In this document: positions 24,358-33,914 of the stretch, piece by piece
How positions within the stretch are numbered: the stretch's first letter is position 1
How the letters are laid out: the number at the start of each line of letters is the position of its first letter
NCBI RefSeq assembly: GCF_006716675.1
Contig: NZ_VFPM01000002.1
Span: forward strand, 496,001-560,000
Direction of reading: 5' to 3'
DNA length: 64,000 nt
DNA from: Humibacillus xanthopallidus
GTDB lineage: Bacteria; Actinomycetota; Actinomycetes; Actinomycetales; Dermatophilaceae
Position numbers and translations under genes: made by a program
The notes under the pieces: generated by a model
Databases searched by the model: none
The model's input: only the letters and a program-made list of their open reading frames with translations
Told to the model about the DNA's origin: nothing

Positions 24358-25053
24358 CTACTTCGAGAGGACGACCGTTAAGGTCTTGGCCTTGATGGCC
24401 TTGTCGGTCGTGCTGACCTGGTAGGCGGGCCGGTTGAAGGCCAGCGTCAGGGCCGAGGTCGTGCCGCGGTTGACCTTGAAGAATACCCAGCCTGACGACC
24501 ACTTCTCGCGGGTGGCGGTGCTGAGGTCCTTGGCGCTCCACAGGCCCTTGAACTCGTTCGTCGACGGAACCGTCTGCTTGGGGTTCGCCGCGATGAGGCT
24601 GAGCATCGACGGCTCGAGCGTCGCGGAGTAGCGCGTGCCGGCCTCGAAGCGCACGCGCACCCCGACGATCTCGAACTGCTCGGCACCCACGGGCTGACCC
24701 GACGGCCACTTGAGGTGGCGCGCGATGCGGGTGGCGGTGATGGTGTGACCGAGGTCGGGGTCCTTGATGACCGCGTTGATGTTCTTGTAGCTGACCTTCT
24801 CGACGGCTGCCGGCGGCGGCGTCGTCGGGGTGGCCGTCTCCGTGGCGGGGGCGGTCGTCGTCGTGGTCGTCGCAGGCGTCGTCGCCGCGTTGGCCGAGGT
24901 CGCCGGGGCGGTCGGGTCGGCGGTCACCGCGGACTCGCCGCTGCACGCAGCGAGCGCGAGAGCGGGCACCACGACGGCGACCGCGCAGAGCTGTCGCAGA
25001 CGGGTGCGGGAGGTCGTGGAGGGGGCGTCGGAGGATCGCGTCAAGGTCTTCAT
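24358..25053 (-). CDS. secreted lipoprotein with DUF4352-like domain
   Basis: 231 residues from ATG 25053 with GGGAG upstream. A signal peptide with lipobox ALAAC ends near residue 36. A Thr/Ala/Pro-rich linker (about 40-80) leads to an immunoglobulin-like beta domain containing DLGHTITATRIARHLKWPSG and FEIVGVRVRFEAGTRYSATLEPSMLSLI. This resembles DUF4352 domains found in Gram-positive lipoproteins. It should be anchored outside the membrane. No enzymatic motif. Confidence 0.8.
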   Translation of the reverse strand: MKTLTRSSDAPSTTSRTRLRQLCAVAVVVPALALAACSGESAVTADPTAPATSANAATTPATTTTTTAPATETATPTTPPPAAVEKVSYKNINAVIKDPDLGHTITATRIARHLKWPSGQPVGAEQFEIVGVRVRFEAGTRYSATLEPSMLSLIAANPKQTVPSTNEFKGLWSAKDLSTATREKWSSGWVFFKVNRGTTSALTLAFNRPAYQVSTTDKAIKAKTLTVVLSK

Positions 25054-25167
25054 CTCCCGACCAGCATGAACGCCGGGGTCGCCGTGGAGCAAACTCGGCT
25101 CACTCGGAGGGACGTCCTGATGTCCCATTGGTCCGACTTCTCGAGGTGGGTGCGAGCGTGTCGAGGC

Positions 25168-26202
25168 TCACGGCATGGGGCGCGTCGCGAGCCACGTGTC
25201 GACGTCCGCGAGCGCCGCGGCCCGCACCCGCTCGGGAGCGCGGCTGCCCCGCAGCGACCCGCGGGCCAGGGCCGCGAGCTCGGCGTCGTCGAAGCCGAGC
25301 TCGCGGGCGGCGGCATACTGCGCCGCGAGGCGGTTGCCGAAGAGGAGCGGGTCGTCGGCCCCCAGCGCCACCGGTATGCCGGCCTCGACGATCCGCCGCA
25401 GCGGCACCTCCGCGGCCGTGCCGAAGACGCCGAGAGCGACGTTGCTGCCGGGGCACACCTCGAGCGTGGCACCGGACTCCGCCACGGCGTCGAGCACGGC
25501 CGGGTCCTCGACCGAGCGCACCCCGTGGCCGATGCGGTCGGGGTCGAGGTGCTCGAGGGTCTCCATGACGGCCTGGGCGCCGAGCAGCTCACCGCCGTGG
25601 GGCACGAGCGCGAGCCCGGCGCGGCGGGCGATGGCGAAGGCCGGGCCGAACTCCTCGGTCGCTCCACGCCGCTCGTCGTTCGACAGGCCGAAGCCCACGA
25701 CGTGGCCCGCGTCGTCACCGGCATACCGCGCGGCGAGTCGGGCCAGCGTGCGCGCCTCGAGCGGGTGGCGCATCCGGCTCGCGGCGACGACGACGGCGAC
25801 CCCGATGCGCCCGTCGGACGACACCGACCTCGCCTCGTCGAGGACGATCTCGAGCGCCGGGGTGATGCCGCCGACGAAGGGCGCGTAGGAGGTCGGGTCG
25901 ACCTGGATCTCGAGCCACCGCGAGCCCTCGGCCGCGTCGTCGTGTGCGGCCTCGCGCACGATCCGCCGCATGTCCGCCTCGCCGCGGACGCAGGCGCGTG
26001 CGGCGTCGTAGAGGCGCTGGAAGCGGAACCAGCCACGCTCGTCGGTCGCTCGGGCGAGCTTCGGCGGGTATCCCGTGACGAGCGCGTCGGGCAGGCGTAT
26101 GCCGTGCTGCTGGGCGAGCTCGCGCACCGTCTCCACGCGCATCGAGCCGGTGAAGTGCAGGTGCAGGTGGGCCTTGGGAAGGGCCGTCACCTCGCGCGTC
26201 AT
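25168..26202 (-). CDS. add: adenosine deaminase
   Basis: Deaminates adenosine (or a related purine) to inosine; cytoplasmic. 344 residues. Metal ligands are in KAHLHLHFTG (HxH), PHGGEL (His) with catalytic Glu, RIGHGV (His) and GADDPLLF (Asp-Asp). The N-terminal HLHLHF replaces the textbook HLHLDG, as in many actinobacterial members. A related deaminase such as adenine or aminodeoxyfutalosine deaminase is possible but less likely. Confidence 0.88.
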   Translation of the reverse strand: MTREVTALPKAHLHLHFTGSMRVETVRELAQQHGIRLPDALVTGYPPKLARATDERGWFRFQRLYDAARACVRGEADMRRIVREAAHDDAAEGSRWLEIQVDPTSYAPFVGGITPALEIVLDEARSVSSDGRIGVAVVVAASRMRHPLEARTLARLAARYAGDDAGHVVGFGLSNDERRGATEEFGPAFAIARRAGLALVPHGGELLGAQAVMETLEHLDPDRIGHGVRSVEDPAVLDAVAESGATLEVCPGSNVALGVFGTAAEVPLRRIVEAGIPVALGADDPLLFGNRLAAQYAAARELGFDDAELAALARGSLRGSRAPERVRAAALADVDTWLATRPMP

Positions 26203-26295
26203 GCGGGTCAGTGTGTCACCCGGCCGGTGCCCCGACCGGAGGGGTGGCCGGAGGGGCGGCGGGAGGGTTGGCCGGCGAGTGACCCGGCCCGTGGG

Positions 26296-26817
26296 TCAGC
26301 GGTCGGTGGGCTCGTCGGCGATCTCGTCGACGATGTGCATCGCGGCCTCCTCGGCCGAGGCGCCGGCGCCGTCGATGCCCACGTCGTTGGCCCAGGCCTG
26401 CTTCTCCTCGTCGTCGTGCGCGCCCTCGTCGTCGGCCACGAGACGCCCCGCGCGCCGGTCACCGACCTCGGAGTCACCGAGCCAGTCGTCCTCGGCGTCG
26501 ATGGAGTCGGGGTCGTCGCCGCCGAGACGCTCGTCGTCGAGGCCGCTCTCGTTGTCCGGGGCGCCGTAGGCCGAGTTGGGGTCGGGCACCTCCTGGCGGA
26601 TGCGCTCCTCGATCGTCTCGTCGATCGACTCCTCGTAGGCCGTCGTGCCGTGGGCCGTGACGCCCTGGGGACGGTCGTTGGGGGAGTAGCCGCGGTCGAG
26701 CACGTCCTCGAGGTCGTCGCCGTCGAGGGTGTCCTCGGGCTGCAGCTGGTCCTCGTCGTCGACGCTGTAGACGGTGAGGTCGTCGCCGATGGTCTCGCCC
26801 TGCTCGTTGTCGCTCAT
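26296..26817 (-). CDS. DUF5709 acidic protein
   Basis: 173 residues, strongly acidic. The N-terminal block YSVDDEDQLQPEDTLDGDDLEDVLDRGYSPNDRP is the hallmark of the actinobacterial DUF5709 family. The remainder is low complexity Asp/Glu-rich, probably disordered. Its ATG overlaps the stop of the aminotransferase gene (ATGA), so the two are co-translated. Function unknown. Confidence 0.85.
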   Translation of the reverse strand: MSDNEQGETIGDDLTVYSVDDEDQLQPEDTLDGDDLEDVLDRGYSPNDRPQGVTAHGTTAYEESIDETIEERIRQEVPDPNSAYGAPDNESGLDDERLGGDDPDSIDAEDDWLGDSEVGDRRAGRLVADDEGAHDDEEKQAWANDVGIDGAGASAEEAAMHIVDEIADEPTDR

Positions 26818-28175
26818 CGCGGCGCTCCTTCGGTGGTGGGCTCGCTCTGCCCGGTGGTGGTTCCGACGCCTGCTCCTACCCCGGAGGCACGATCCTGCGT
26901 CAGCTTCTCTGCCGCCGCGAGGGCCACACAGGTGGCCACGCCCGCCATGGCGGTGCGCACCTCGTCGAGGCCCGGGAAGGTCGGCGCCAGGCGGATGTTG
27001 CGGTCACGCGGGTCGTGGCCGTGGGGGAAGGACGCGCCCGCCGGCGTCAGGGCGATGCCGGCCCCCTTGGCGAGGGAGACGACGCGCGAGGCCGTGCCGT
27101 CGAGCACGTCGAGGTTGACGAAGTAGCCGCCGGTCGGGTGGGTCCACTCCGCCACCTCGAGGCCCTCGAGCCCGTCGGTCAGGGCCTCGTCGACCGCGGC
27201 GAACTTCGGCGCGATGATCTCGCGGTGCTTGCGCATGTGGGCGCGCACGCCGTCGGCGTCGCGGAAGAACTCCACGTGGCGCAGGTGGTTGACCTTGTCG
27301 GGGCCGATGGAGCCCATCGCGAGGTGGCCGAGCCACCACCTGACGTTCGCCTCGCTGGCCGCGAGCACGGCGACGCCGGCGCCGGCGAAGGTGATCTTCG
27401 AGGTCGACGCGAACATGATCGGGCGGTTCGGGTGACCCGAGGCCGCAGCGAGGCTGAGGATGTCGGCGCTCTTCGCCTCGTCCTCCGTCAGGTGGTGGAA
27501 GGCGTAGGCGTTGTCCCAGAAGATCGTGAAGTCGGGGGCGGCGGTCGGCATGGCGGCAAGTCGCGCGGCCTTCTCCTGCGACACGATCGCGCCGGAGGGG
27601 TTGGCGTAGGTCGGCACGATCCAGATGCCCTTGACGCTGGGATCGTCCTTGACGAGCGCCTCGACCGCGGCCACGTCGGGCCCGTCGTCGTGCATGTCGA
27701 CGGTGACCATCTCGATGCCGAACTCTGCGAGCATCGAGAAGTGCCGGTCGTAGCCCGGCACCGGGCAGACGAAGGTGACCTTCTCCTCGCGCGACCACGG
27801 CCGCGGGGAGTCGACGCCGCCGAAGAGCAGGAAGTCGACGATGGTGGAGTACATCATCGTGAGGCTCGAGTTGCCGCCCGCGACGACCTGCGACGGCTCG
27901 ACCCAGAGCAGCTCGGCGAAGAGCTCGCGCAGCTCGGCGAGGCCCTCGAGCCCGCCGTAGTTGCGCACGTCCACCCCGGCCCGGTCGGTCGTGCTCGTCG
28001 GCAGGTGCAGCAGGTCGTTCGAGAGGTCGAGCTGCGCCGACGCGGGCTTGCCTCGCGTGAGGTCGAGCTTCAGGCCACGGCCCTGCAGCGCCGCGTAGGC
28101 TGCCTGCTGCTGCGTGAGGAAGGCGGCGAGGTCGTCGTCGGACAGGGACGCGAGGGGGGTGCGCGGGTTCGTCAC
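26814..28175 (-). CDS. aspartate aminotransferase-type PLP enzyme (class I/II, subgroup 1c)
   Basis: 453 residues from GTG 28175; the open frame extends further, but that sequence lacks family conservation. The large-domain motifs are NYGGLEGLAELRELFAELL, VPTYANPSGAIVS and DNAYAFHHL. The Schiff-base Lys is in FASTSKITFAGAG, and the C-terminal Arg region is TFPGLDEVRTAM. Length and motifs match the AspT type described in Corynebacterium glutamicum. It transfers the amino group between aspartate and 2-oxoglutarate. The C-terminal tail (after about 430) is low complexity. Confidence 0.85.
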   Translation of the reverse strand: MTNPRTPLASLSDDDLAAFLTQQQAAYAALQGRGLKLDLTRGKPASAQLDLSNDLLHLPTSTTDRAGVDVRNYGGLEGLAELRELFAELLWVEPSQVVAGGNSSLTMMYSTIVDFLLFGGVDSPRPWSREEKVTFVCPVPGYDRHFSMLAEFGIEMVTVDMHDDGPDVAAVEALVKDDPSVKGIWIVPTYANPSGAIVSQEKAARLAAMPTAAPDFTIFWDNAYAFHHLTEDEAKSADILSLAAASGHPNRPIMFASTSKITFAGAGVAVLAASEANVRWWLGHLAMGSIGPDKVNHLRHVEFFRDADGVRAHMRKHREIIAPKFAAVDEALTDGLEGLEVAEWTHPTGGYFVNLDVLDGTASRVVSLAKGAGIALTPAGASFPHGHDPRDRNIRLAPTFPGLDEVRTAMAGVATCVALAAAEKLTQDRASGVGAGVGTTTGQSEPTTEGAPR

Positions 28176-28353
28176 GTCTCGATCCTGCCACTGTGCCTCG
28201 CCGCGCGGGCAGCCCGGTCCGTATGCCGGTGGGCGGGTCCTCGTGCCGGTTCGCGCTGTGGCCGGTGCGTCACGTATGATCGACGCTCGGACGGCTTCGC
28301 TGGCCATGCTGACGCATGCCGTCCCTCCGGTGTCCACCCCATGGTGCCGGTGA

Positions 28354-28426
28354 AGGGCAATAGCTCAATTGGTAGAGCTCTGGTCTCCAAAACCAGCGGT
28401 TGGGGGTTCGAGTCCCTCTTGCCCTG
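28354..28426 (+). tRNA. tRNA-Trp (CCA)
   Basis: A 73-nt cloverleaf: acceptor AGGGCAA/TTGCCCT, D arm AGCTCAATTGGTAGAGC, anticodon stem CTGGT/ACCAG around CTCCAAA (anticodon CCA), T loop TTCGAGT and discriminator G. CCA is not encoded. It directly precedes secE, the conserved trpT-secE-nusG order of Actinobacteria. Confidence 0.97.
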
Positions 28427-28543
28427 CGCATCTGATGATGTGGTCGTCGTGCAAGGCGGCACGCGGCTTCTGCCCTGAGGTGGGTTATCCCACCGAGACG
28501 GGTTGGCTGTCGCGGGCCGACACCCAGGCAGAAAGAAGGAATC

Positions 28544-28813
28544 GTGACCGAGACGAGCGCCAAGCGCGGGTCCGACCGGGCTGACAAGTCCCGTGACGGC
28601 AACGCGATCTCGCGTCTCTTCGGAGCGATCAGCCTCTTCGTGCGGCAGATCCTCGACGAGCTGCGCAAGGTCGTGCGCCCGACGGGCCCCGAGCTCGTGC
28701 GCTACACGACCGTCGTCGTCGTCTTCGTCGTGGTGATGATGGCTCTGGTGTCCGCACTCGACTTCGGCTTCACCAAGCTCGTGTCCTGGGTCTTCACCGG
28801 GAGCACGAGCTAG
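28544..28813 (+). CDS. secE: preprotein translocase subunit SecE
   Basis: 89 residues from GTG 28544 (AGAAGGAA upstream). The polar N-terminus is followed by the conserved amphipathic helix [25 protein letters not shown] and one transmembrane helix ([25 protein letters not shown]). It is the short single-span form normal for Gram-positives. SecE clamps SecY in the translocon. Confidence 0.96.
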   Translation: MTETSAKRGSDRADKSRDGNAISRLFGAISLFVRQILDELRKVVRPTGPELVRYTTVVVVFVVVMMALVSALDFGFTKLVSWVFTGSTS

Positions 28814-28905
28814 ACCACGAGCCGGCGGAGGGCGCAGGCCCGAGTCGTCAGAAGCCATTGCCAGCCCCACCCGGCTGGTCCCCCAGCAAGGAAGTAGGTC
28901 AGAGC

Positions 28906-29766
28906 GTGTCCGAGCAGCTCGCCCACGAGGGCGCCCCGAACGGCGAGATCGCCGAGAGCGACGTCGTCGACCCCGCGGTCGGTGCCGACGCCTCGAGCGA
29001 CGCCGTCGCGGAGGAGCAGGACACCGCCGCCAGCCCCGAGGCGCTCGACCGGGCCGAGGCCGTCGAGGCCGTCGAGACCGACGCCGAGACCGACGCCGAC
29101 GCCGACGCTCAGGGTGACGATGACGTCGAGGTCACCGGGGAGCCGGTTGCCCAGGGCAGCGGCGACCCCGTCGCCGACTTCAAGGCCGACCTGCGCTCGC
29201 GCTTCGGCGACTGGTACGTCGTGCACTCCTACGCCGGCTACGAGAACCGGGTCAAGGCCAACCTCGAGACGCGCATCCAGACCCTCAACATGGAGGACTT
29301 CATCTTCGAGATCGAGGTCCCCATGGAGGAGGTCACCGAGATCAAGAACGGCCAGAAGAAGCTCGTCCGCCGCGTCCGCATGCCCGGTTACGTCCTCGTC
29401 CGCATGGACCTCACCGACGAGAGCTGGGGCGCCGTGCGGCACACCCCCGGTGTCACCGGCTTCGTCGGCAACGCCCACCAGCCCGTGCCGCTGTCGATCG
29501 ACGAGGTCTTCACGATGCTCGCGCCGTCCTTCGAGGCCGCGGCCGGTCCCGGTGCGGCCGACGCCAAGCAGACGGCCCCCAAGGATATTCGCGTCCTCGA
29601 CTTCGAGGTCGGCGAGTCCGTCACCGTCATGGAGGGGCCCTTCGAGACCCTTCCCGCCACGATCTCCGAGATCAACGCCGACACCCAGAAGCTCAAGGTG
29701 CTGGTCTCGATCTTCGGCCGGGAGACCCCGGTCGAGCTGTCCTTCGGTCAGGTCGCCAAGATCTGA
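28906..29766 (+). CDS. nusG: transcription termination/antitermination protein NusG
   Basis: 286 residues. An acidic, low-complexity N-terminal extension of about 95 residues precedes the NGN domain ([34 protein letters not shown]). A KOW domain ([21 protein letters not shown]) ends the protein. Such extensions are usual in Actinobacteria. NusG binds RNA polymerase and couples it to ribosomes or Rho. GTG 28906 is the first start after the AAGGAAGTAGG site. Confidence 0.95.
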   Translation: MSEQLAHEGAPNGEIAESDVVDPAVGADASSDAVAEEQDTAASPEALDRAEAVEAVETDAETDADADAQGDDDVEVTGEPVAQGSGDPVADFKADLRSRFGDWYVVHSYAGYENRVKANLETRIQTLNMEDFIFEIEVPMEEVTEIKNGQKKLVRRVRMPGYVLVRMDLTDESWGAVRHTPGVTGFVGNAHQPVPLSIDEVFTMLAPSFEAAAGPGAADAKQTAPKDIRVLDFEVGESVTVMEGPFETLPATISEINADTQKLKVLVSIFGRETPVELSFGQVAKI

Positions 29767-29875
29767 CCCGAAGGGTGCTCCACCTCGGGCGGCATCCCGC
29801 ACGAGGACATGCAACCGGGTCATCGCCCATCCAGAACCACTGGCGTAGGCCCAGCAAGACAAGAAGGTAGGCATC

Positions 29876-30307
29876 ATGCCCCCCAAGAAGAAGGTCTCCG
29901 GCTTCATCAAGCTGCAGATCCAGGCCGGTGCGGCCACGCCCGCGCCCCCCGTCGGCCCGGCCCTCGGCCAGCACGGCGTCAACATCATGGAGTTCGTCAA
30001 GGCGTACAACGCCGCGACGGAGTCCCAGCGCGGCAACGTCATCCCGGTCGAGATCACGGTCTACGAGGACCGCTCGTTCACCTTCGTGACGAAGACCCCG
30101 CCCGCCGCCGAGCTCATCAAGAAGGCTGCCGGCGTCGCCAAGGGCTCCGGCGAGCCCCACAAGACCAAGGTCGCCAAGCTCTCGCGCGACCAGGTCTACG
30201 ACATCGCCCGCCAGAAGATGGAAGACCTCAACGCCAACGATGAGGACATGGCGGCGCGCATCATCGCCGGCACGGCCCGCTCGATGGGCATCGACACCGA
30301 GCTCTGA
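29876..30307 (+). CDS. rplK: 50S ribosomal protein L11
   Basis: 143 residues, full length: N-terminal proline-rich domain ([20 protein letters not shown]) and C-terminal 23S-binding domain ([12 protein letters not shown]). It forms the L11 stalk base and the GTPase-associated centre. GAAGGTAGG precedes the ATG. Confidence 0.98.
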   Translation: MPPKKKVSGFIKLQIQAGAATPAPPVGPALGQHGVNIMEFVKAYNAATESQRGNVIPVEITVYEDRSFTFVTKTPPAAELIKKAAGVAKGSGEPHKTKVAKLSRDQVYDIARQKMEDLNANDEDMAARIIAGTARSMGIDTEL

Positions 30308-30325
30308 GAGCTCACCCCCGGCCGC

Positions 30326-30348
30326 ACGGCATACAGGCCGTATGCCGT
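30326..30348. repeat. inverted GTATGCCG pair between rplK and rplA
   Basis: ACGGCATAC (30326-30334) and GTATGCCGT (30340-30348) are perfect reverse complements around a 5-nt loop. Each contains one copy of the window-wide octamer. No T-run follows; it may act as a partial terminator or processing hairpin between cotranscribed genes. Confidence 0.9.
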
Positions 30349-30413
30349 CGGCCACGTGGGAGGGCCAGCGCTGGTCCGCACCACGACTCCACCACCATGC
30401 AAGGAGCAGTTCC

Positions 30414-31130
30414 ATGAAGCGCAGCAAGAACTACCGCGCAGCCGCCGAGCTCGTCACGCCCGGCAAGGTCTACGCCCCCCTCGAGGCCGTCCGCGTCGCC
30501 AAGCAGACCGCCAAGGCCAAGTACGACGAGACCGTCGAGGTCGCCATGCGCCTCGGTGTCGACCCGCGCAAGGCCGACCAGGCCGTCCGCGGCACGGTCA
30601 ACCTGCCGCACGGCACGGGCAAGACCGCCAAGGTCCTCGTCTTCGCCAATGGCGACAAGGCCGAGGCCGCCCGTGAGGCCGGCGCCGACTACGTCGGCTC
30701 GGACGACATGCTCGAGAAGGTGCAGGGCGGCTGGCTCGACTTCGATGCCGTCGTCGCCACGCCCGACATGATGGGCAAGGTCGGTCGTCTCGGCAAGGTG
30801 CTCGGTCCCCGTGGCCTCATGCCGAACCCGAAGACCGGCACCGTGACGATGGACGTCGCCAAGGCCGTCACCGACATCAAGGGCGGCAAGATCGAGTTCC
30901 GCGTCGACAAGCACGCGAACCTCCACTTCATCATCGGCAAGGCGAGCTTCGACGAGGCCAAGCTCGTCGAGAACTACGCCGCCGCGCTCGAGGAGATCCT
31001 GCGTCTCAAGCCGTCGAGCTCGAAGGGCCGCTACATCGAGAAGGCCACCGTCTCCACGACGATGGGCCCGGGCATCCCGCTCGACTTCTCCAAGACGCGC
31101 AACCTCCTCGTCGAGGAGGAGCAGGCCTGA
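30414..31130 (+). CDS. rplA: 50S ribosomal protein L1
   Basis: 238 residues from ATG 30414 with AAGGAG at 30400-30405. Conserved blocks [51 protein letters not shown] and the C-terminal [20 protein letters not shown] are present. L1 binds the mobile 23S stalk and, in many bacteria, represses its own mRNA. A strong terminator follows. Confidence 0.98.
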   Translation: MKRSKNYRAAAELVTPGKVYAPLEAVRVAKQTAKAKYDETVEVAMRLGVDPRKADQAVRGTVNLPHGTGKTAKVLVFANGDKAEAAREAGADYVGSDDMLEKVQGGWLDFDAVVATPDMMGKVGRLGKVLGPRGLMPNPKTGTVTMDVAKAVTDIKGGKIEFRVDKHANLHFIIGKASFDEAKLVENYAAALEEILRLKPSSSKGRYIEKATVSTTMGPGIPLDFSKTRNLLVEEEQA

Positions 31131-31149
31131 TCGCCTGACTCTCGTCACC

Positions 31150-31183
31150 GAGAGCCCGTCACCCGTTGGGGTGGCGGGCTCTC
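31150..31183 (+). terminator. rplA terminator
   Basis: GAGAGCCCG (31150-31158) pairs with CGGGCTCTC (31175-31183), with TCACCC/GGGTGG continuing the stem. It is about 20 nt after the rplA stop and ends the secE-rplA unit. The rest of the gap to ggt holds two copies of a 13-mer and the ggt promoter. Confidence 0.8.
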
Positions 31184-31302
31184 GTCGTGCGTTCGGCTGG
31201 GCGCCACGGCGCCCGCACACTGCTCGCGGCGTGGGGTCGCTCCGGACACCGACGGTCGCTCGCGGCGTGGGGCGTTGTCACAGCTGTTTCAGCGTCTGGA
31301 TC

Positions 31303-31346
31303 GGTGACGTTCTCAGCGCCAATGGTGACGTTTGCGCGGGTACGGT
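31303..31346 (+). promoter_or_regulatory. ggt promoter region with spaced direct repeat
   Basis: GGTGACGTT occurs at 31303-31311 and 31324-31332, 21 bp apart, so both sites lie on the same DNA face. TACGGT (31341-31346) ends 6 nt before the ggt ATG, fitting a leaderless start. No Shine-Dalgarno is visible. The repeats flank the expected -35 position and may bind an unknown regulator. Confidence 0.45.
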
Positions 31347-31352
31347 CGGTTT

Positions 31353-33227
31353 ATGAGTCGTCACAGCGCACGCACCACGACACGTTCCAGATGGGTTCTC
31401 GGCGCTCTCGTCGTCGGGTTGCCCCTCTCTCTGCTGCCGGCCACGGCCGGGGCGCAGACGCAGGCCGCGCCCACGGCGGCGCCCGGCACCGACCGCGGGT
31501 GGCACGGCAAGCCGGCCGACCTGCCGAAGGTGCCGGTCATGACGGGCTCCGGCGGAGCGGTCGCGTCGGTCGACCGAGATGCCTCGCAGGTCGGCATCGA
31601 CGTCCTCGCCCGAGGTGGCAACGCCGCCGACGCCGCGGTGGCGACGGCGGCCGCCCTGGGTGTCACCGAGCCCTACAGCGCCGGCATCGGCGGCGGCGGC
31701 TTCCTCGTCTACTACGACGCCCGCAGCAAGGAGGTCTCGACCATCGACGGGCGCGAGACGGCGCCGGCGACCTTCACCGACAACACCTTCCGCAAGCCCG
31801 ACGGCACGGCGATGGACTTCACCACCGTCGTCAACTCCGGCCTGTCCGTCGGGGTCCCGGGCACGCCGGCCCTGTGGGCCAAGGCGCTTCGCGACTACGG
31901 CACGCTCTCGCTCAACGCGGCGCTCAAGCCTGCCGAGCGGCTCGCGGCGAAGGGGTTCGTCGTCGACCAGACCTTCCACGACCAGACGGCCCAGAACGCC
32001 GCCCGGTTCTCGAAGTTCCCCGAGACGGCCCGGGTGTTCCTGCGGGGCGGCGGGGCGCCGGCAGTGGGGACGGTGTTCACCAACCCCGACATGGCGACGG
32101 CCTACCGGACGCTGCGGACGCAGGGCGTCGACGTCCTCTACCGCGGGCGCCTGGGTGAGGCGATCGTCAGGGAGTCGAACGCTCCGCACACGGCCGCCGG
32201 GGTCAGTGTCATGGGTGGTCAGATGACGCTGGGCGACCTCGCCGCCTACCGGGCGCTCACGAAGGCGCCGATCCACTCGCAGTACAAGGGTCTGGACGTC
32301 TACGGCATGCCCGTGCCGAGCTCGGGTGGCATCGCCGTGGCGGAGATCCTGAACCTCATGAAGGCCTACGAGGACCGCACGGGGACCGCGACCTCAGCGG
32401 TGTCCGACGTCGACTACCTCCACCGCTTCTCGGAGGCCTCGGCGACGGCGTTCGCCGACCGCAACCGCTACGTCGGCGACGTGCCGGGTGTGCCCGTGTC
32501 GGAGCTCGTGAGCCCGGCCTTCGCGGCCGAGCGCGCCTGCCTCTTCGACCCGACCCGGGCGCAGCAGCGACCCATCCCGTTCGGCTCGCCCGACGGCAGC
32601 TACACGTCGTGCGTCCCCGGCGTGAAGGCTCAGCAGGAGCCCTACGAGGGACTGTCGACGACGCACCTCACGGCGACGGACCGCTGGGGCAACGTCGCGT
32701 CCTACACGTTGACGATCGAGCAGACCGGTGGCTCCGGCATCACGGTGCCGGGCTACGGCTTCCTGCTCAACAACGAGCTCACCGACTTCAACTTCGTGCC
32801 GCTGTCGGCCGGTGTCCCGGACCCGAACCTGCCCGGCCCGGGCAAGCGGCCGCGCTCGTCGATGAGCCCGACCATCCTGCTCGACGGCGGCAGGCCGTTC
32901 CTTGCGGTCGGCTCGCCCGGCGGTGCGACGATCATCACGTCGGTGTCGCAGACGATCCTGGGCTACCTCGACCGCGGTCTGCCGCTCGTCGACGCCATCG
33001 CGGCCCCGCGCCTCAGCTCGCGCAACGGCACCGAGGGGGCCGAGCCGGCGCTGCTCGCGAGCCCGGTCGCCGCCGGACTGACGTCGCTCGGCCACCGGCT
33101 GACGAACGCCGGAGAGATCGGCGCGGTGACGGCGATCCGCAGCCTGGACGGCGGGCTCTTCGAGGCCGCTGCCGAGACGGTGCGCCGCGGCGGCGGCTCG
33201 GCCATGGTCGTCCAGCCACAGCGCTGA
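31353..33227 (+). CDS. ggt: gamma-glutamyltransferase
   Basis: 624 residues, exported: signal peptide about 1-37 (VLGALVVGLPLSLLPATAGA, cleavage after AGA). It is an Ntn-hydrolase proenzyme; the nucleophile Thr that begins the small subunit is in LSTTHLTATDRWGNVASYT. Other family motifs are ARGGNAADAAVATA, GIGGGGFLVYYD and MSPTILLDGG plus GSPGGATI. It cleaves or transfers the gamma-glutamyl group of glutathione and similar compounds outside the cell. It is inserted between rplA and rplJ with its own promoter and terminator, so it is not part of the ribosomal operon. Confidence 0.93.
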   Translation: MSRHSARTTTRSRWVLGALVVGLPLSLLPATAGAQTQAAPTAAPGTDRGWHGKPADLPKVPVMTGSGGAVASVDRDASQVGIDVLARGGNAADAAVATAAALGVTEPYSAGIGGGGFLVYYDARSKEVSTIDGRETAPATFTDNTFRKPDGTAMDFTTVVNSGLSVGVPGTPALWAKALRDYGTLSLNAALKPAERLAAKGFVVDQTFHDQTAQNAARFSKFPETARVFLRGGGAPAVGTVFTNPDMATAYRTLRTQGVDVLYRGRLGEAIVRESNAPHTAAGVSVMGGQMTLGDLAAYRALTKAPIHSQYKGLDVYGMPVPSSGGIAVAEILNLMKAYEDRTGTATSAVSDVDYLHRFSEASATAFADRNRYVGDVPGVPVSELVSPAFAAERACLFDPTRAQQRPIPFGSPDGSYTSCVPGVKAQQEPYEGLSTTHLTATDRWGNVASYTLTIEQTGGSGITVPGYGFLLNNELTDFNFVPLSAGVPDPNLPGPGKRPRSSMSPTILLDGGRPFLAVGSPGGATIITSVSQTILGYLDRGLPLVDAIAAPRLSSRNGTEGAEPALLASPVAAGLTSLGHRLTNAGEIGAVTAIRSLDGGLFEAAAETVRRGGGSAMVVQPQR

Positions 33228-33254
33228 TCGGCACGACCCGACCGCTGACTCAGA

Positions 33255-33300
33255 GACGGAGCGGCCACTCGACGTCTGATCGTCGAGTGGCCGCTCCGTC
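33255..33300 (+). terminator. ggt terminator
   Basis: A perfect 19-bp stem: 33255-33273 pairs with 33282-33300 around an 8-nt loop. It begins GACGGAGCGGCC and ends GGCCGCTCCGTC. It also serves the convergent lipoprotein gene. Confidence 0.85.
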
Positions 33301-33333
33301 ACATCTGGCACGGCGTGCCCGGGTGGGGCCCGC

Positions 33334-33846
33334 TCAGCAGGGGCCGGCGACCGGCACGGAGACCCGGATGTTCGTCGTGCCCTTCGACTGGATCGTGACC
33401 CGGGCACCCTTGTCGTCGTGCGCCTCGATGCCGGTGAAGCCGCCGGTCAGCTGCGACAGCTGCGCGGGCGGGAAGCCGTGCGCAGCCAGCGCCGCCTTGG
33501 TGTCGGCGATCACGGCATCCCAGTCCGGCGTCTCGGTCGGGTCGAGCTCGGCGGTCATCGTCTTGGTGAACCACCGGCAGCCCTCCGTCGTGAGGTTGGT
33601 GCCGCCCCCGGTGCCGTCCTTCCACTTCGCGCCGAGCGGGCCGGCCGCGGCCTTGGCGACGTCCTGAAGGACCGGGTCGTACTCCGCCCTCGCCTGCTCG
33701 CTCGTCAGGCCCGATGAGCCCGTGCAGCCGGCGAGCAGGGCGAGCGACGCCACCGCAGCAACGAGCGAGCGTCTGCGGGGCCACGCGACCGGAGTGCGCG
33801 GCCGCCCGCGACCCGATCGTGCTCCGTCGCCGCGCCGCGTGGTCAT
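33334..33846 (-). CDS. putative lipoprotein
   Basis: 170 residues from ATG 33846. The signal sequence with a twin-arginine-like PRRRS and lipobox LLAGC gives an anchored Cys near residue 37. The mature part (SGLTSEQARAEYDPVLQDVAKAAAGPLGAKW, then TTEGCRWFTKTMTAEL) has two Cys besides the lipid Cys, at CRW and at the C-terminal residue, probably disulphide-bonded. No family is recognised; small actinobacterial lipoproteins of this type are unstudied. Confidence 0.75.
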   Translation of the reverse strand: MTTRRGDGARSGRGRPRTPVAWPRRRSLVAAVASLALLAGCTGSSGLTSEQARAEYDPVLQDVAKAAAGPLGAKWKDGTGGGTNLTTEGCRWFTKTMTAELDPTETPDWDAVIADTKAALAAHGFPPAQLSQLTGGFTGIEAHDDKGARVTIQSKGTTNIRVSVPVAGPC

Positions 33847-33914
33847 GCCCCGATTGTCGCAGTGCCCCCTGCGGCCCGCCCCTCGGGTCCGGTCGGAGGC
33901 TGCCGGCGCTGCGG

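Noticed and set aside
28906..29190. NusG acidic N-terminal extension as an unusual fusion
   Set aside because: Low-complexity acidic extensions before the NGN domain are common in actinobacterial NusG.
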